DNA of 64,000 nucleotides, from the NCBI GenBank assembly GCA_046329235.1, contig JAXLVA010000001.1, forward strand, positions 124,001-188,000, given 5' to 3'. Every line of letters begins with the position of its first letter. Position 1 is the stretch's first letter. The translations under genes and the position numbers were made by a program. The notes under the pieces are model-generated. The model worked only from the letters and a program-made list of their open reading frames with translations. It did no database searches and was not told where the DNA came from. The DNA is from JALONH01 sp046329235 (lineage in GTDB: Bacteria; Bacteroidota; Bacteroidia; Cytophagales; Cytophagaceae). Below, piece by piece: positions 43,210 to 52,908 of this stretch.

Positions 43210-44091
43210 ATGCTATTAAACCGACAAATATCCATTCTCTACTTTGTTAATCAGATAAAGTGGCAATTAATTTTGATAGTTACATTTGCTTTATCTGTAG
43301 GTTATTTACATCTCAATCCAGTTTTTTACGGTATTGATGTGCCTTTGAATGTCTTGACTTTAATTGGTACAGTAGTTACCATTCTTTTGGCATTCAGGAC
43401 GTCTCAATCGTATGAAAGATGGTGGGAAGCTAGAATAGTATGGGGAGCCATAGTAAACGATTCACGAACATTTATAAGAGAGGTTGCACAGTTTTTATCA
43501 ACAAGTGAACCTGGCGAAGTAAAGGTATTTGCTGAAAGGCAAATTATATGGACGTATTGTTTGGGAGAATCCTTAAGAAAATTACCGTTCTCTTCAAAGG
43601 TGCAAGATTATATCAACAATAATCATATTCATGGAACAAATATACCTAATGCTATACTGGAAGCTCACTCAAAACAAATCAGTGAACTTGTAGTTCAAGG
43701 AAAGATTTCAGAATTCAAACAACTTCAATTAAATGAAACTTTGAGTAGATTATGTGACAGTATGGGTAAATGCGAACGGATAAAAAATACAGTATTTCCT
43801 CGTTCCTATAGCTTTATGTTACATGTAATTATTTATGTTTTTACCGCATTATTACCATTCGGCTTAGATCATTCCAAATTAGCTATTGAAATTATTTTGT
43901 CTGTACTTATTCCTGTAATGTTTATTTCAATTGAAAAGACTGCTATACTTATGCAAGACCCATTTGAAAATACACCTGTAGATACACCTATGACATCAAT
44001 TGCTCAGACCATAGAGATCAATATCAGACAAATGATTGATGATAAACAAATACCTGTTAAAGAAGATAAGGGGTTATATTATGAAATGTAG
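43210..44091 (+). CDS. Bestrophin-family (UPF0187) ion channel protein
   Basis: The 293-residue membrane protein has four TM regions and the family signature FRTSQSYERWWEARIVWGA. Bacterial bestrophins form pentameric anion or cation channels. It stands between two terminators, so it probably has its own promoter. Role in the metal block is unknown; charge balance during metal efflux is a possibility. Confidence 0.85.
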   Translation: MLLNRQISILYFVNQIKWQLILIVTFALSVGYLHLNPVFYGIDVPLNVLTLIGTVVTILLAFRTSQSYERWWEARIVWGAIVNDSRTFIREVAQFLSTSEPGEVKVFAERQIIWTYCLGESLRKLPFSSKVQDYINNNHIHGTNIPNAILEAHSKQISELVVQGKISEFKQLQLNETLSRLCDSMGKCERIKNTVFPRSYSFMLHVIIYVFTALLPFGLDHSKLAIEIILSVLIPVMFISIEKTAILMQDPFENTPVDTPMTSIAQTIEINIRQMIDDKQIPVKEDKGLYYEM

Positions 44092-44125
44092 TGTTCTTAT
44101 AGGTAGTAAGAGCACTACATTTATT
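44088..44125 (+). terminator. Terminator after the bestrophin gene
   Basis: GTAGTGTTCTTA pairs with TAAGAGCACTAC (one G-T pair) around a 7-nt loop and is followed by ATTTATTTAT. The stem includes the stop codon. Confidence 0.7.
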
Positions 44126-44139
44126 TATACAAAGCACAT

Positions 44140-45372
44140 ATGATAAAAATCTTTTATGAACTTTCCGAACCATTTCTTTCGCTAAAGAATCGATTATTTG
44201 CCAGATTATATCTGGCACAGACGATCAGCTTGCTTGGAGACGCATTTACATGGGTAGGACTGGCTTTACTTGCATTTCAGTTTGGCGCAGAACGATCTGC
44301 TGTTATTCTGGCTTCAGCTTTAACATTGAGGGTGATCACCTTCATTATATTTTCACCTTTTGCAGGAGTATTGGCCGATCGGATTGATAGAAAGAAAATT
44401 CTGTACACCACCCATTTTATAAGAATGGCAATTGTGTGCTGTCTGGGCTTTATTTCTGAAGAATGGCAGATTTATGTTTTGGTATTTTTTCTGAATGTAT
44501 TCAATGCATTTTTTACACCAACATACAAATCTGTAATTCCACAGATCGTTGACAAAGGAATATACCGTCATGCGATTGGTTTGTCTACAGCTACGTATCA
44601 ATTGCTTGGAATACTTGGCCCTGCCTTAGCTGGTATACTGGCAATATGGTTGGGAGTAAAAGATATATTCTTTGTAGACGCTTTTTCTTTTATAATATCA
44701 GGAATTCTAATTATTACATTGCCTGGTGACCTTATAAGAAAGAAAGATGCAGATGAAGAACCTTTGTCTACCTGGCAGGATGTAGTAAAAGGTGCCCGGC
44801 TTTTGTTCAGCAATAAATTATTGCAATTCGCTTTATTTATAGAATTCGTTTCTGCTATTGCAGGAGCACAGATATTAGTGAATACAATAGGGTATGTTAA
44901 AGGGAATTTACACCTAACAGATAAACATTATGGAATAGTAATGTCAGCCTTTGGTATCGGGGCTGCTATAGCAGCTTTCTTTTCCGGAGCTATTGATAAA
45001 TCAAAATCAAGAAAAACTTCTTTGGTTGTTGGAGCATTGGTGTTAGGTGCTGCTATTTTAAGTATCAATTATGTAAATAATTTTTATTGGCTTATAACAT
45101 GCTGGGTTTTTGCAGGATTGGGACAAAGCTTAGCTGAGATTCCTTCTGAGATATTAATCGGAGAAAATATACCAGATAGAGAACAAGGAAAAGTATATGG
45201 TTCTCATTTTGCATTTTCTCATTTATGGTGGGCGATTGCTTATCCAGTAGCGGGATATCTTGGCACTAAATTTCCTGAGAATGAATTTTTCTTCGGAGGT
45301 TTATTAACCTTACTATTGGTTGCTGTTTCGTTGTTGCTCTTTAGAACTTCTAGAAGTAAGCCAATTGAATGA
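44140..45372 (+). CDS. MFS transporter (MFS_3 type)
   Basis: The 410-residue protein has about 12 TM segments. The loop 2-3 motif GVLADRIDRKKIL is intact, and LARLYLAQTISLLGDAFTW-type sequence near the start is typical of the EntS-like MFS_3 branch. These export siderophores, drugs or metal complexes. Neighbours suggest metal or metallophore export, but the substrate cannot be read from the sequence. Confidence 0.82.
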   Translation: MIKIFYELSEPFLSLKNRLFARLYLAQTISLLGDAFTWVGLALLAFQFGAERSAVILASALTLRVITFIIFSPFAGVLADRIDRKKILYTTHFIRMAIVCCLGFISEEWQIYVLVFFLNVFNAFFTPTYKSVIPQIVDKGIYRHAIGLSTATYQLLGILGPALAGILAIWLGVKDIFFVDAFSFIISGILIITLPGDLIRKKDADEEPLSTWQDVVKGARLLFSNKLLQFALFIEFVSAIAGAQILVNTIGYVKGNLHLTDKHYGIVMSAFGIGAAIAAFFSGAIDKSKSRKTSLVVGALVLGAAILSINYVNNFYWLITCWVFAGLGQSLAEIPSEILIGENIPDREQGKVYGSHFAFSHLWWAIAYPVAGYLGTKFPENEFFFGGLLTLLLVAVSLLLFRTSRSKPIE

Positions 45373-45411
45373 ATTTTATATTATAAAGATTAAAGCGTTA
45401 GCAAAGATATT

Positions 45412-46689
45412 ATGATTTCAATTATAAAATATCCTGAAAGAAATACATGGAAAGAACTTTGTGAAAGAACTGTAGTAGAGAATAATGTTGAGCAAATCGT
45501 TTCTTCTATTTTGAATGATATAAAGCAAAATAAAGATCAGGCGTTGTTTAATTATACACAGCGTTTTGATAATATTGAGCTGGATAATCTGAAGGTACAG
45601 AAAGATGAATTTATAGAAGCAGAAAAGAATATATCTGCGCAGCTAAAGTCGGCCATTCATCTTGCTAAGCAAAATATTGAGAAGTTTCACTTATTACAAA
45701 AAGAAGAAGAAAAGCGAGTAGAAACTTCTTCCGGTATTACTTGTTGGAGAAGATCTGTTCCAATACAAAAAGTAGGATTATATGTGCCAGGCGGGACGGC
45801 ACCACTTTTCTCTACCGTGCTAATGCTTGGTATTCCAGCAAAAATTGCAGGATGTAAAGAGATTGTTCTATGCACGCCTGTCGGAGCTAATGGGAAAATA
45901 CATCCCGCTATTTTATATACAGCCCATATTCTTGGACTTGATAATGTATACCAAGTAGGTGGTGCTCAGGCAATAGCCGCAATGGCCTATGGAACTGAAA
46001 GTGTTCCTAATGTTTATAAAATATTCGGGCCAGGAAATCAATTTGTGACTACTGCCAAGCAACTTGTTAATAGGGAAGGTGTATCCATTGATATGCCTGC
46101 GGGCCCTTCTGAAGTAGCAATTCTTGCAGATGAATCTGCCGAGCCTTCGTTCATCGCAGCTGAACTATTGTCTCAGGCCGAGCATGGAAAAGGTAGTCAT
46201 ACGATTCTTATTTCTACGAGTTTAAAAGTCATAGAAGAAACAATTAAACATGTGCAGCTGCAAATTAAACAATTGCCCAGAGAAGAATTTGCATTGAAAG
46301 GATTGGAAAATAGCAAAGCCATTTTGGTGAAGGATATTTCAGAAGCAATAGCATTAGTGAATGAATATGCTGCTGAACACTTAGTAATTCAGACGATGAA
46401 CGATGAAGAAAATTCTTTGTTAATCGAAAACGCAGGCTCTGTATTTCTAGGAAAATATACTCCGGTAGCTGCCGGAGATTATTTTTCAGGAACGAACCAT
46501 ACCTTGCCCACGAATGGATATGCTAAAACGTATTCAGGAGTTTCTATTGATTCATTTATGAAAAAAATAACCTTTCAAAACATTTCTAAAGAAGGGATTC
46601 AAGCACATGGAAAATTTATAGAAATAATGTCTGATACAGAAGGTTTACATGCTCATAGTAATTCTGTAAGGATAAGAAGAAGTGAATAA
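45412..46689 (+). CDS. hisD: Histidinol dehydrogenase
   Basis: The 425-residue protein matches the family over its length. It has VGLYVPGGTAPLFSTVLML, the GPGNQFVTTAKQLV substrate region, and SQAEHGKGSHT and GDYFSGTNHTLPT that hold zinc and catalytic His residues. It converts L-histidinol to L-histidine using NAD. It is isolated from other his genes, inside the metal block, and is transcribed with the MFS gene. It may be a second copy that raises histidine for metal chelation. Confidence 0.93.
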   Translation: MISIIKYPERNTWKELCERTVVENNVEQIVSSILNDIKQNKDQALFNYTQRFDNIELDNLKVQKDEFIEAEKNISAQLKSAIHLAKQNIEKFHLLQKEEEKRVETSSGITCWRRSVPIQKVGLYVPGGTAPLFSTVLMLGIPAKIAGCKEIVLCTPVGANGKIHPAILYTAHILGLDNVYQVGGAQAIAAMAYGTESVPNVYKIFGPGNQFVTTAKQLVNREGVSIDMPAGPSEVAILADESAEPSFIAAELLSQAEHGKGSHTILISTSLKVIEETIKHVQLQIKQLPREEFALKGLENSKAILVKDISEAIALVNEYAAEHLVIQTMNDEENSLLIENAGSVFLGKYTPVAAGDYFSGTNHTLPTNGYAKTYSGVSIDSFMKKITFQNISKEGIQAHGKFIEIMSDTEGLHAHSNSVRIRRSE

Positions 46690-46777
46690 AATGACTAATA
46701 ACAAGTCTTAAAAATATTGGTTTTAGTGTTTGAAGCCATGTATATATAATTAAATGTTTAACAAAAAAATTAAAATT

Positions 46778-47095
46778 ATGAAAAAGCACAATGTATTTAT
46801 TATCCTGTTTCTTTTTTTAACCTCTACGCTATTCGCAGTAGAGCCAAACCATTTTTCTACAGAATCATTCAAAGTTTATGCTCCTTGCGATGCCTGCAAG
46901 CTTGCTATTGAAAAAGCTGTTCAGGGTGATGCTATCAGCAATGCCTTTTGGGATGCGAAAACACAGACGCTTACAGTAACTTTTAATCCCCATGAAATTA
47001 GTGTTGCTCAGCTTCATGCAATGATTGCTAAAAATGGCTTTGATACAGATAAGGTTAAAGCTACTGGAGAAGCTGCTAAATGCTGTCAAAAATAG
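46778..47095 (+). CDS. Exported HMA-like protein (periplasmic metallochaperone)
   Basis: From the ATG at 46778 the 105-residue protein has a signal peptide (KKHNVFIILFLFLTSTLFA). A heavy-metal-associated fold follows with YAPCDACKLAIEKAV (Cys-x-x-Cys) and a C-terminal CC. It probably carries a soft metal such as Cu in the periplasm. An upstream ATG at 46754 adds only a short basic stretch. It is closed by a strong terminator. Confidence 0.82.
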   Translation: MKKHNVFIILFLFLTSTLFAVEPNHFSTESFKVYAPCDACKLAIEKAVQGDAISNAFWDAKTQTLTVTFNPHEISVAQLHAMIAKNGFDTDKVKATGEAAKCCQK

Positions 47096-47103
47096 CATAT
47101 CAT

Positions 47104-47142
47104 AAAAAACGCCTCTTGAAAAATTTTTCAAGAGGCGTTTTT
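47104..47142. terminator. Strong bidirectional terminator
   Basis: AAAACGCCTCTTGAAAAA and its complement form a near-perfect stem with flanking A and T runs. It separates the HMA-like gene (+) from the leftward copper-type operon. Confidence 0.9.
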
Positions 47143-47166
47143 TATTGGGATGTAGAATCTTGGCTT

Positions 47167-48084
47167 TCAAAACATAAAGCTAACGTTTGTTATGAATCTA
47201 TTTTGTACCTGAGGCAGCAAATAACTATTGTCAGCAAGCACAGGCATTTGAAGGAGTGCTCCAACTATGAATCTTTTATAATACACATCCATTCCAAGAT
47301 TCCAGAACATATTCTGTCCGCCGGTTCCTTCTTTAGTTATATCATATTCTACATCTTTTCCGTAATTCTCATAGTAGATTCCTGTTTGAGGTAGAAACGA
47401 AATTTTATTCTTTATATTTTGCCAATAGAAGAACGAAAAAGAATAGGTGAATTGATCACCGGGTTTATAGTAAAGTTCATTTGTACTGTTAATTCTGTAG
47501 CTGAAATCGGTATTTATTCCGACACGCTTGTAACGTATATTATAGATTGCGTTAAAGATGAATGAATATGCTCCGTTACCAATCTGAAATGAGATAGGGA
47601 ACATGGTTTTATTTTCATCCCTTTGCTGATATTTACCAGTAGGTAATTTAAGACCAAATCCCGCTAAAAGTACATGTTTGAATTTGAGGCTGTCTGCCGT
47701 TCTTTTTATGATCTGATAATTGGCAAGTATAGAAGCATCACCGATTCCTTGAATACTCACTTCTCTAGTATCTTCAATTCGTCTGTTAACTGAATAAGGA
47801 AGAAAGAAAAACAGTTGAATATTTTTGGTAGGATAAACTCTTCCCCAAAGCTCGATTGTATTATAATATTCATTCTGTAGACGTCCGGTTCCTATTGTAG
47901 AAATTACGGGGTTTTGATAGTAATATGCTTTATGATTATAACGTAACCCAATAAAGTTTTTTGTAAACTGAGGAAGGATACCTAAATAGTTACCTCCTGA
48001 AGATCCTCCACATATATTGCATGCAAAGCTTTTGCTATGCACGATCAAAATCAATAGAATTAAAATTTTTAATTTTAGTTTCAT
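47167..48084 (-). CDS. Outer-membrane barrel of the MbnP/MbnH locus
   Basis: The 305-residue protein has a signal peptide followed by CNICGGSSGGNYLGILPQF, a metal-like Cys motif at the mature N-terminus. Amphipathic beta strands then run to the C-terminal aromatic. It is the last gene of an operon with the di-haem peroxidase and MbnP-like genes. Proteins of this form are regularly found beside them. Function in outer-membrane copper handling is inferred. Confidence 0.75.
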   Translation of the reverse strand: MKLKLKILILLILIVHSKSFACNICGGSSGGNYLGILPQFTKNFIGLRYNHKAYYYQNPVISTIGTGRLQNEYYNTIELWGRVYPTKNIQLFFFLPYSVNRRIEDTREVSIQGIGDASILANYQIIKRTADSLKFKHVLLAGFGLKLPTGKYQQRDENKTMFPISFQIGNGAYSFIFNAIYNIRYKRVGINTDFSYRINSTNELYYKPGDQFTYSFSFFYWQNIKNKISFLPQTGIYYENYGKDVEYDITKEGTGGQNMFWNLGMDVYYKRFIVGALLQMPVLADNSYLLPQVQNRFITNVSFMF

Positions 48085-49124
48085 TTCACAGGTTCTTTGA
48101 AGTCAGGATTTGACGTAAATGTTTTATCTGTAAGTGTATTCAGAAAGGCAATCAATTTTTGCTTTTCATCTTCTGTGAGAGGTATTTTATTCTGCAATAA
48201 AGGATCTAGCGTAGAAGAAGACTCAATTCCATTAGAATAATGATCCAGTACTTTTTCAAGAGAACTGAATCTACCATCATGCATATAAGGGCGGGTTATA
48301 GCAATATTGCGTAAACTGGGAACCTTGAATTTCCGTTCATCTTCAGAAAGATTTGTAATAGACATTCTTCCTTTATCATTAGCAGACTTGTAAGGAAGTC
48401 CATTATTTCTGTAACTGAAATCCGTGAATAAAGTACCTATGTGACAACTGCTGCATTTTGATTCAAACAACGATTTTCCTTCCTGCTCAATTTGTGTAAA
48501 TGTATATTCACCTCGCAATGCTTTATCGTAATTAGATTGATCTGAAATAAGAAGCCCAAGATATTGAGTTAAAGCAAGGAGCGTTTCTTTACTTGAGATA
48601 ATATCAACATTAAAAGCTGCCTTAAACTTTTTTCTATAATCCGATGACTGATTAAGTTTAGCAACCACATTTACAAGAGATTCGTCCATTTCCACCGGAT
48701 TTGTGATTGGACTTATAGGCATTACTTCAATATGATTGATTCCGCCATCCCACATAAATTCTGGATGCCATGCCAGATTAAATAAGCCGGGACTATTTCG
48801 AATTCCGAGCTTATTTTCAATTCCATGACTTACTGTATGATCATAATCAGAAAATGCAGCATACTGTTTATGGCAGGTGCCGCAGGAAACAGTACCATCT
48901 CTTGACAGTATCGGATCGAAAAACAGAGCTTTGCCAAGCTCAAATTTTTCCTTTGTTACCGGATTTTTTTCGAAATTATATGTAGGAGCAGGGAAATGTG
49001 ACGGAGGAACAAATCCTTTAAAAGAAGGTTCGACATTTTCGTTTTCATTCTTTTTGCACGATATAATTATTATCATGAACCCGACAATAGCCAGGCTCAT
49101 GAAATTTTTATTAATTATGTACAT
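48081..49124 (-). CDS. Di-haem cytochrome c peroxidase/MauG family (MbnH-like)
   Basis: The 347-residue lipoprotein has a signal peptide ending IIISC. Two haem c motifs are present: CGTCHKQ near residue 82 and CSSCHIG near 226. The distal KVPSLRNIAITRPYMHDG segment is typical of the family. Beside an MbnP-like gene it is most likely MbnH-type, an enzyme that oxidises a Trp of MbnP to kynurenine. It overlaps both neighbours. Confidence 0.88.
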   Translation of the reverse strand: MYIINKNFMSLAIVGFMIIIISCKKNENENVEPSFKGFVPPSHFPAPTYNFEKNPVTKEKFELGKALFFDPILSRDGTVSCGTCHKQYAAFSDYDHTVSHGIENKLGIRNSPGLFNLAWHPEFMWDGGINHIEVMPISPITNPVEMDESLVNVVAKLNQSSDYRKKFKAAFNVDIISSKETLLALTQYLGLLISDQSNYDKALRGEYTFTQIEQEGKSLFESKCSSCHIGTLFTDFSYRNNGLPYKSANDKGRMSITNLSEDERKFKVPSLRNIAITRPYMHDGRFSSLEKVLDHYSNGIESSSTLDPLLQNKIPLTEDEKQKLIAFLNTLTDKTFTSNPDFKEPVK

Positions 49125-49890
49125 GTTCTAAAGAAAACATGGTAGCATAATTTTTCGATATATTTACTGAAGTACTTCCCGGCATCATCATTGTAGGTGT
49201 ATCAGAAGCCTTTAAAGTTATCGTTCCACCGTCAAATAGTTTCTTTACATCTACAGCAAAGTGAATCTGAGGAGATGACTTAGGATTTATCATGATAGGT
49301 ACAAGTCCAGAATTAAAAGATTTGGACTGTAATGCATTTGTTGAATTTGAATTTTTGAATCCGCCTATGTGATATTGAAAGTCTCCATTAGTTACGTTTT
49401 GATAAGTCCCTTCGGCTTTAAGGAATATATATCCGGTATTCCAGCTCCAGAACATGCCATTGATAGGATCTAAAGCACCTGATTGAGCCCCTGAAACATT
49501 GCTTGTGCTATCTACACCAATAGTATAAGTAACATCTGTATAATCTCCTGAAGGGATACTGTCAACTGTTATCGAAACAATTCCTTCGGATGCTGTTGAA
49601 TAATCAATCAGATAGTAGCCGTTTTTCTGTTTCCAGATAGTCCCATCAGACTTTTTAAATTGAATGTTACTGATATAAAATTTAAAGGTGGTAAATATTA
49701 AGCTGTCTTCTGAAGATGTCTTATAATAAGAAGATGAATTCAAAATAAATTCTTCATCGTTAAAAGTATGTTCAAATTTCAATACAGCTGATCCATAGGT
49801 TTCTTGTTGAGCAGGTACTGGATCATTATTATTATTTTTGCACGCTGAAAATAGTATTAGAGATATAGATAGAATAAGTATATTTTTCAT
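49111..49890 (-). CDS. MbnP-like copper-binding lipoprotein
   Basis: The 259-residue lipoprotein (signal ending FSAC) contains NGMFWSWNTGYIFLKAEGTY and FQYHIGGFK, the MbnP family signature. MbnP binds copper using a Trp-derived kynurenine made by MbnH, encoded next. It is the first gene of the three-gene overlapping operon. Confidence 0.85.
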   Translation of the reverse strand: MKNILILSISLILFSACKNNNNDPVPAQQETYGSAVLKFEHTFNDEEFILNSSSYYKTSSEDSLIFTTFKFYISNIQFKKSDGTIWKQKNGYYLIDYSTASEGIVSITVDSIPSGDYTDVTYTIGVDSTSNVSGAQSGALDPINGMFWSWNTGYIFLKAEGTYQNVTNGDFQYHIGGFKNSNSTNALQSKSFNSGLVPIMINPKSSPQIHFAVDVKKLFDGGTITLKASDTPTMMMPGSTSVNISKNYATMFSLEHVHN

Positions 49891-49991
49891 GATTTGTTTC
49901 TGAATAAGTTAATAGAATACATATAGGCATTGTTCCTATATTCAAAAATGACATAGGACAATAGATTGATAATAATTAATGTAAATATTAA

Positions 49992-50426
49992 CTATGCAGC
50001 AGGCGGGTGCTCAATGGTACTATACCAAAGAAAGGAATACAGATGATTTACTTGCGGAAAAAGAGTTTTGAAGTAAAAATCCTTTACAGAAAAAACATAA
50101 GAAAATTGTTCTATTGAATAATAGTCAGGAATATCTACTTTTTCTTTTAAAGGACTTTTTGAAGAAGATTTATCAGATTCGTGATCTTCCATCTTTTCTA
50201 ATGAAGAACCAAGGTAACATTTCCCATCACAATGTTTTGAAGGGTTTTGTTTATTGATACAATACTTGTTAGTAAGCGTTTCCTGGTTTGTGTAAAAATA
50301 AGCTATAAAACATACCTGCAACGTTGTTGGCAGAAGTATGATTATACAAAACAATGTAATTATAGCTTTTTTCACCCAGTAAAAGTAGTGATGAAACTTC
50401 AAAATATCAAACTTATGTATATACAT
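49992..50426 (-). CDS. Small membrane protein with Cys/His motif
   Basis: The 144-residue protein has one TM (about 18-42) and KQNPSKHCDGKCYLGSSLE in its soluble part. This CxxK/HCDGKC pattern recurs in Bacteroidota copper loci. A polar linker and aromatic tail follow. It may sense or carry metal. No named family. Confidence 0.65.
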   Translation of the reverse strand: MYIHKFDILKFHHYFYWVKKAIITLFCIIILLPTTLQVCFIAYFYTNQETLTNKYCINKQNPSKHCDGKCYLGSSLEKMEDHESDKSSSKSPLKEKVDIPDYYSIEQFSYVFSVKDFYFKTLFPQVNHLYSFLWYSTIEHPPAA

Positions 50427-50448
50427 ATATTATAAGTTTGATATAGTA

Positions 50449-51174
50449 TTATTTTAGTTTTTTCGCTTGAGCTAATCTCATGGCTACATTATCCCAATTA
50501 ATCAGATTGAATAAAGCATCTACAAAATCAGCTCGTTTATTTTTATATTTTAAGTAATAAGCATGCTCCCAGACATCAATTACTAGAATAGGTACAACTC
50601 CCCATTGAGTAAGCTTTTCATGATTTTCACATTGCATTATCGTTAGACTGTCTGAATACGGCTGATATCCTAAAATGCCCCAGCCCGCACCATCAACATT
50701 TTTTGAGGTAGCAGCGATATAACCTTTTAATTTATCATATGAACCAAAATTTTTTTCGATTTGCTTCAATAGTTCTCCTGTGGGTTCATTTTTCTTATTA
50801 GTAAGATTTGTCCAGAAGATAGTATGTAAAATATGACTTGAAAAATGATAAGATAATTTTTTTGTCCAGTAATCTACAGTTTCTAAGTTTCCTTGTTCAA
50901 GAGCCTGTTTGATTTTTGATAAATCTGTATTTGCTGCTTTTACGGCTCCGTCATGATGGAATGTATAATGAAGATGCAACGTTTCGGCATCCATATAGGG
51001 TTCCAGAAATCCTTCAGAATAAGGTAAAGGAAGATGAATAAAATTACCTTCGTTGTCTGTTAGCTTGTCACTGTTATCAGAATCTGATAGGCTTTGGGCT
51101 AGTATACTATTTGAGGGTAAGATAGAAGCACTACCTATAATTAGTGTATTTTTAATAAACTCGTCTCTTTTCAT
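50449..51174 (-). CDS. Exported Fe/Mn superoxide dismutase
   Basis: The 241-residue protein has an N-terminal signal-like segment (NTLIIGSASILPSNSILAQ). A full Fe/Mn-SOD fold follows: metal His in LHYTFHHDGAVKA, HFSSHILHTIFWTN, and the DVWEHAYYLKYKNKR motif with Asp and His. It converts superoxide to peroxide. Export and adjacency to chromate genes suggest protection from superoxide made during chromate or copper stress. It overlaps chrA by 4 bases. Confidence 0.92.
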   Translation of the reverse strand: MKRDEFIKNTLIIGSASILPSNSILAQSLSDSDNSDKLTDNEGNFIHLPLPYSEGFLEPYMDAETLHLHYTFHHDGAVKAANTDLSKIKQALEQGNLETVDYWTKKLSYHFSSHILHTIFWTNLTNKKNEPTGELLKQIEKNFGSYDKLKGYIAATSKNVDGAGWGILGYQPYSDSLTIMQCENHEKLTQWGVVPILVIDVWEHAYYLKYKNKRADFVDALFNLINWDNVAMRLAQAKKLK

Positions 51175-52331
51175 AGTATGTATAGTTTTAAAATGATCCC
51201 AATTACCGAAGCTGCTAGGATAATTAATGGCTCCGGCAGCTTTTTAAATTTAAATAAAATTAAGGCCGTAGAAATAGCTATAAGTATAGTTGGAATATCT
51301 GTGAGATTTCTTTTTGCAAGCACAAAGACAGCTCCGGCAATGGCTCCTATTGCAGCAGCTGTTACACCATCTACAAATGCTTTGATAGCAGGATGCTTGC
51401 CATATTTTTTAAAATAAGGAGCAGGTAAAACTGTGAATATATAACAAGGTATAAAAGTGGCTAATGCTGCAACACAAGCACCGGGTACACCTGCTACAAG
51501 GTAGCCTATGAATCCAACCGTTATAACTACCGGCCCAGGAGTTATCATTGCTACTGCTACTGCGTCAACGAATTGTTGTTCGTTTAACCATTGATATTCT
51601 TTTACTACACCTCCATATAGAAAAGGAACAATGGCAATACCGCTGCCAAATACAAATGCTCCGGCTTTTGTAAAGAACCATGCAATCTGCCACAATTTGC
51701 TATTAGCGCTTACTCCTGAAGGAACTTGTAATAGGACTGGCCATAAAAATAGCTTAATTGATTTTTTATCAAATTTAGGCGGACTTTTAACAAGCCAGAT
51801 AAGTACACCCGAAGCAAGAATAAGCCAGATATTTTCTTCTTCAGTAATAAACGTAAATACAGTAAGAATAATAAATATTCCCCATAACCATAGATCTTTC
51901 CCTATACTTTTTGTTGTGAGTTTATAACTGCTTACTGTGATAATGCCTATTACTGCTGCTCCTACGCCATAGAATACTGCCTGCATCCATGGAAGTCCAC
52001 CAAAAGATACGTAAGCCCAACCAATGCATAAAACCATCAAAAAGGATGGAAGTACAAAAGCAATACCTACTAATGTTGCTCCTAAAATTCTATAATGTAC
52101 ATAACCAAGGTAGATCGATAGCTGAGCTGCAAGTGGGCCAGGTGCGAGTTGCGACAGAGCCATTCCTTCTTTATAATCCTCTTCAGAAATCCATTTTTTG
52201 TTTTCTACTAAGTCTCTGTACATATAGCCTACTAAAGCCACAGGCCCCCCAAAACCCCAGGTTCCCAGCTTAAGAAAATATATAATAAGATCTTTTAGTG
52301 AATAAGGTATACCTGTATTTTCAGTATTCAT
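51171..52331 (-). CDS. chrA: Chromate transporter ChrA
   Basis: The 386-residue protein is the two-domain (long-chain) CHR type with about ten TM segments. Conserved motifs are present twice: FGGPVALVGYM near 20 and FGSGIAIVPFLYGGVV in the second half, with MALSQLAPGPLAAQL and VAMITPGPVVITVGF. It exports chromate from the cytoplasm. It is in one operon with ChrB and SOD. Confidence 0.94.
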   Translation of the reverse strand: MNTENTGIPYSLKDLIIYFLKLGTWGFGGPVALVGYMYRDLVENKKWISEEDYKEGMALSQLAPGPLAAQLSIYLGYVHYRILGATLVGIAFVLPSFLMVLCIGWAYVSFGGLPWMQAVFYGVGAAVIGIITVSSYKLTTKSIGKDLWLWGIFIILTVFTFITEEENIWLILASGVLIWLVKSPPKFDKKSIKLFLWPVLLQVPSGVSANSKLWQIAWFFTKAGAFVFGSGIAIVPFLYGGVVKEYQWLNEQQFVDAVAVAMITPGPVVITVGFIGYLVAGVPGACVAALATFIPCYIFTVLPAPYFKKYGKHPAIKAFVDGVTAAAIGAIAGAVFVLAKRNLTDIPTILIAISTALILFKFKKLPEPLIILAASVIGIILKLYIL

Positions 52332-52341
52332 AATTTATATT

Positions 52342-52896
52342 TTAAAATCCTATGCCAATTTGTAATGCTGTTGCAATGCTTACTGCCTGGCCATTGCCGA
52401 ATCGTGCTGGTAATAACACTGCAATAAAGAATGTATTTGTTGGTGTACGTTTTATTACTTTATTAATGATAGGAGTGAAACCATATCTACCAGATGTTTC
52501 ATAAGCTACGCGTCCTATAAAAGTAAATTCATGCCCTAATCTGTATAGTATGCCAGGATGAAAAACAAAATTTGACATTTTACTATTGTTCTTATCAATT
52601 TTCAGAAAAGGCGTGAATTCAAAAGAAAAACCGAATCGTTTGCTTTTCCATATATTGATTCCCCATGGATTTCCAATAACAAAATTGTGTTTACCATTTA
52701 AGGTATTTCCGTCATTGCTAAACATATAAATAGGAGATACAAGGCCAACATATCCTTTAATTTCAGGGTAGGAATGAATCTGCTTTTGTTTTTGAGTCGC
52801 AGAAGAATCCTGAGAGAATGATTGGCTGAAAAGTGGTAGTGATATTAGTAAAAAAGATATTCCAGATAGGATTGATTTTAATTTAAGAATTCTCAT
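52342..52896 (-). CDS. Outer-membrane-type hypothetical protein
   Basis: The 184-residue protein has a signal peptide (SGISFLLISLPLFSQS) and a predicted beta-barrel with a C-terminal GIGF. It lies between chrA and chrB in the same operon. An outer-membrane role in oxyanion traffic is possible but unproven. No family recognised. Confidence 0.68.
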   Translation of the reverse strand: MRILKLKSILSGISFLLISLPLFSQSFSQDSSATQKQKQIHSYPEIKGYVGLVSPIYMFSNDGNTLNGKHNFVIGNPWGINIWKSKRFGFSFEFTPFLKIDKNNSKMSNFVFHPGILYRLGHEFTFIGRVAYETSGRYGFTPIINKVIKRTPTNTFFIAVLLPARFGNGQAVSIATALQIGIGF

Positions 52897-52908
52897 AAAT
52901 AAATAATT

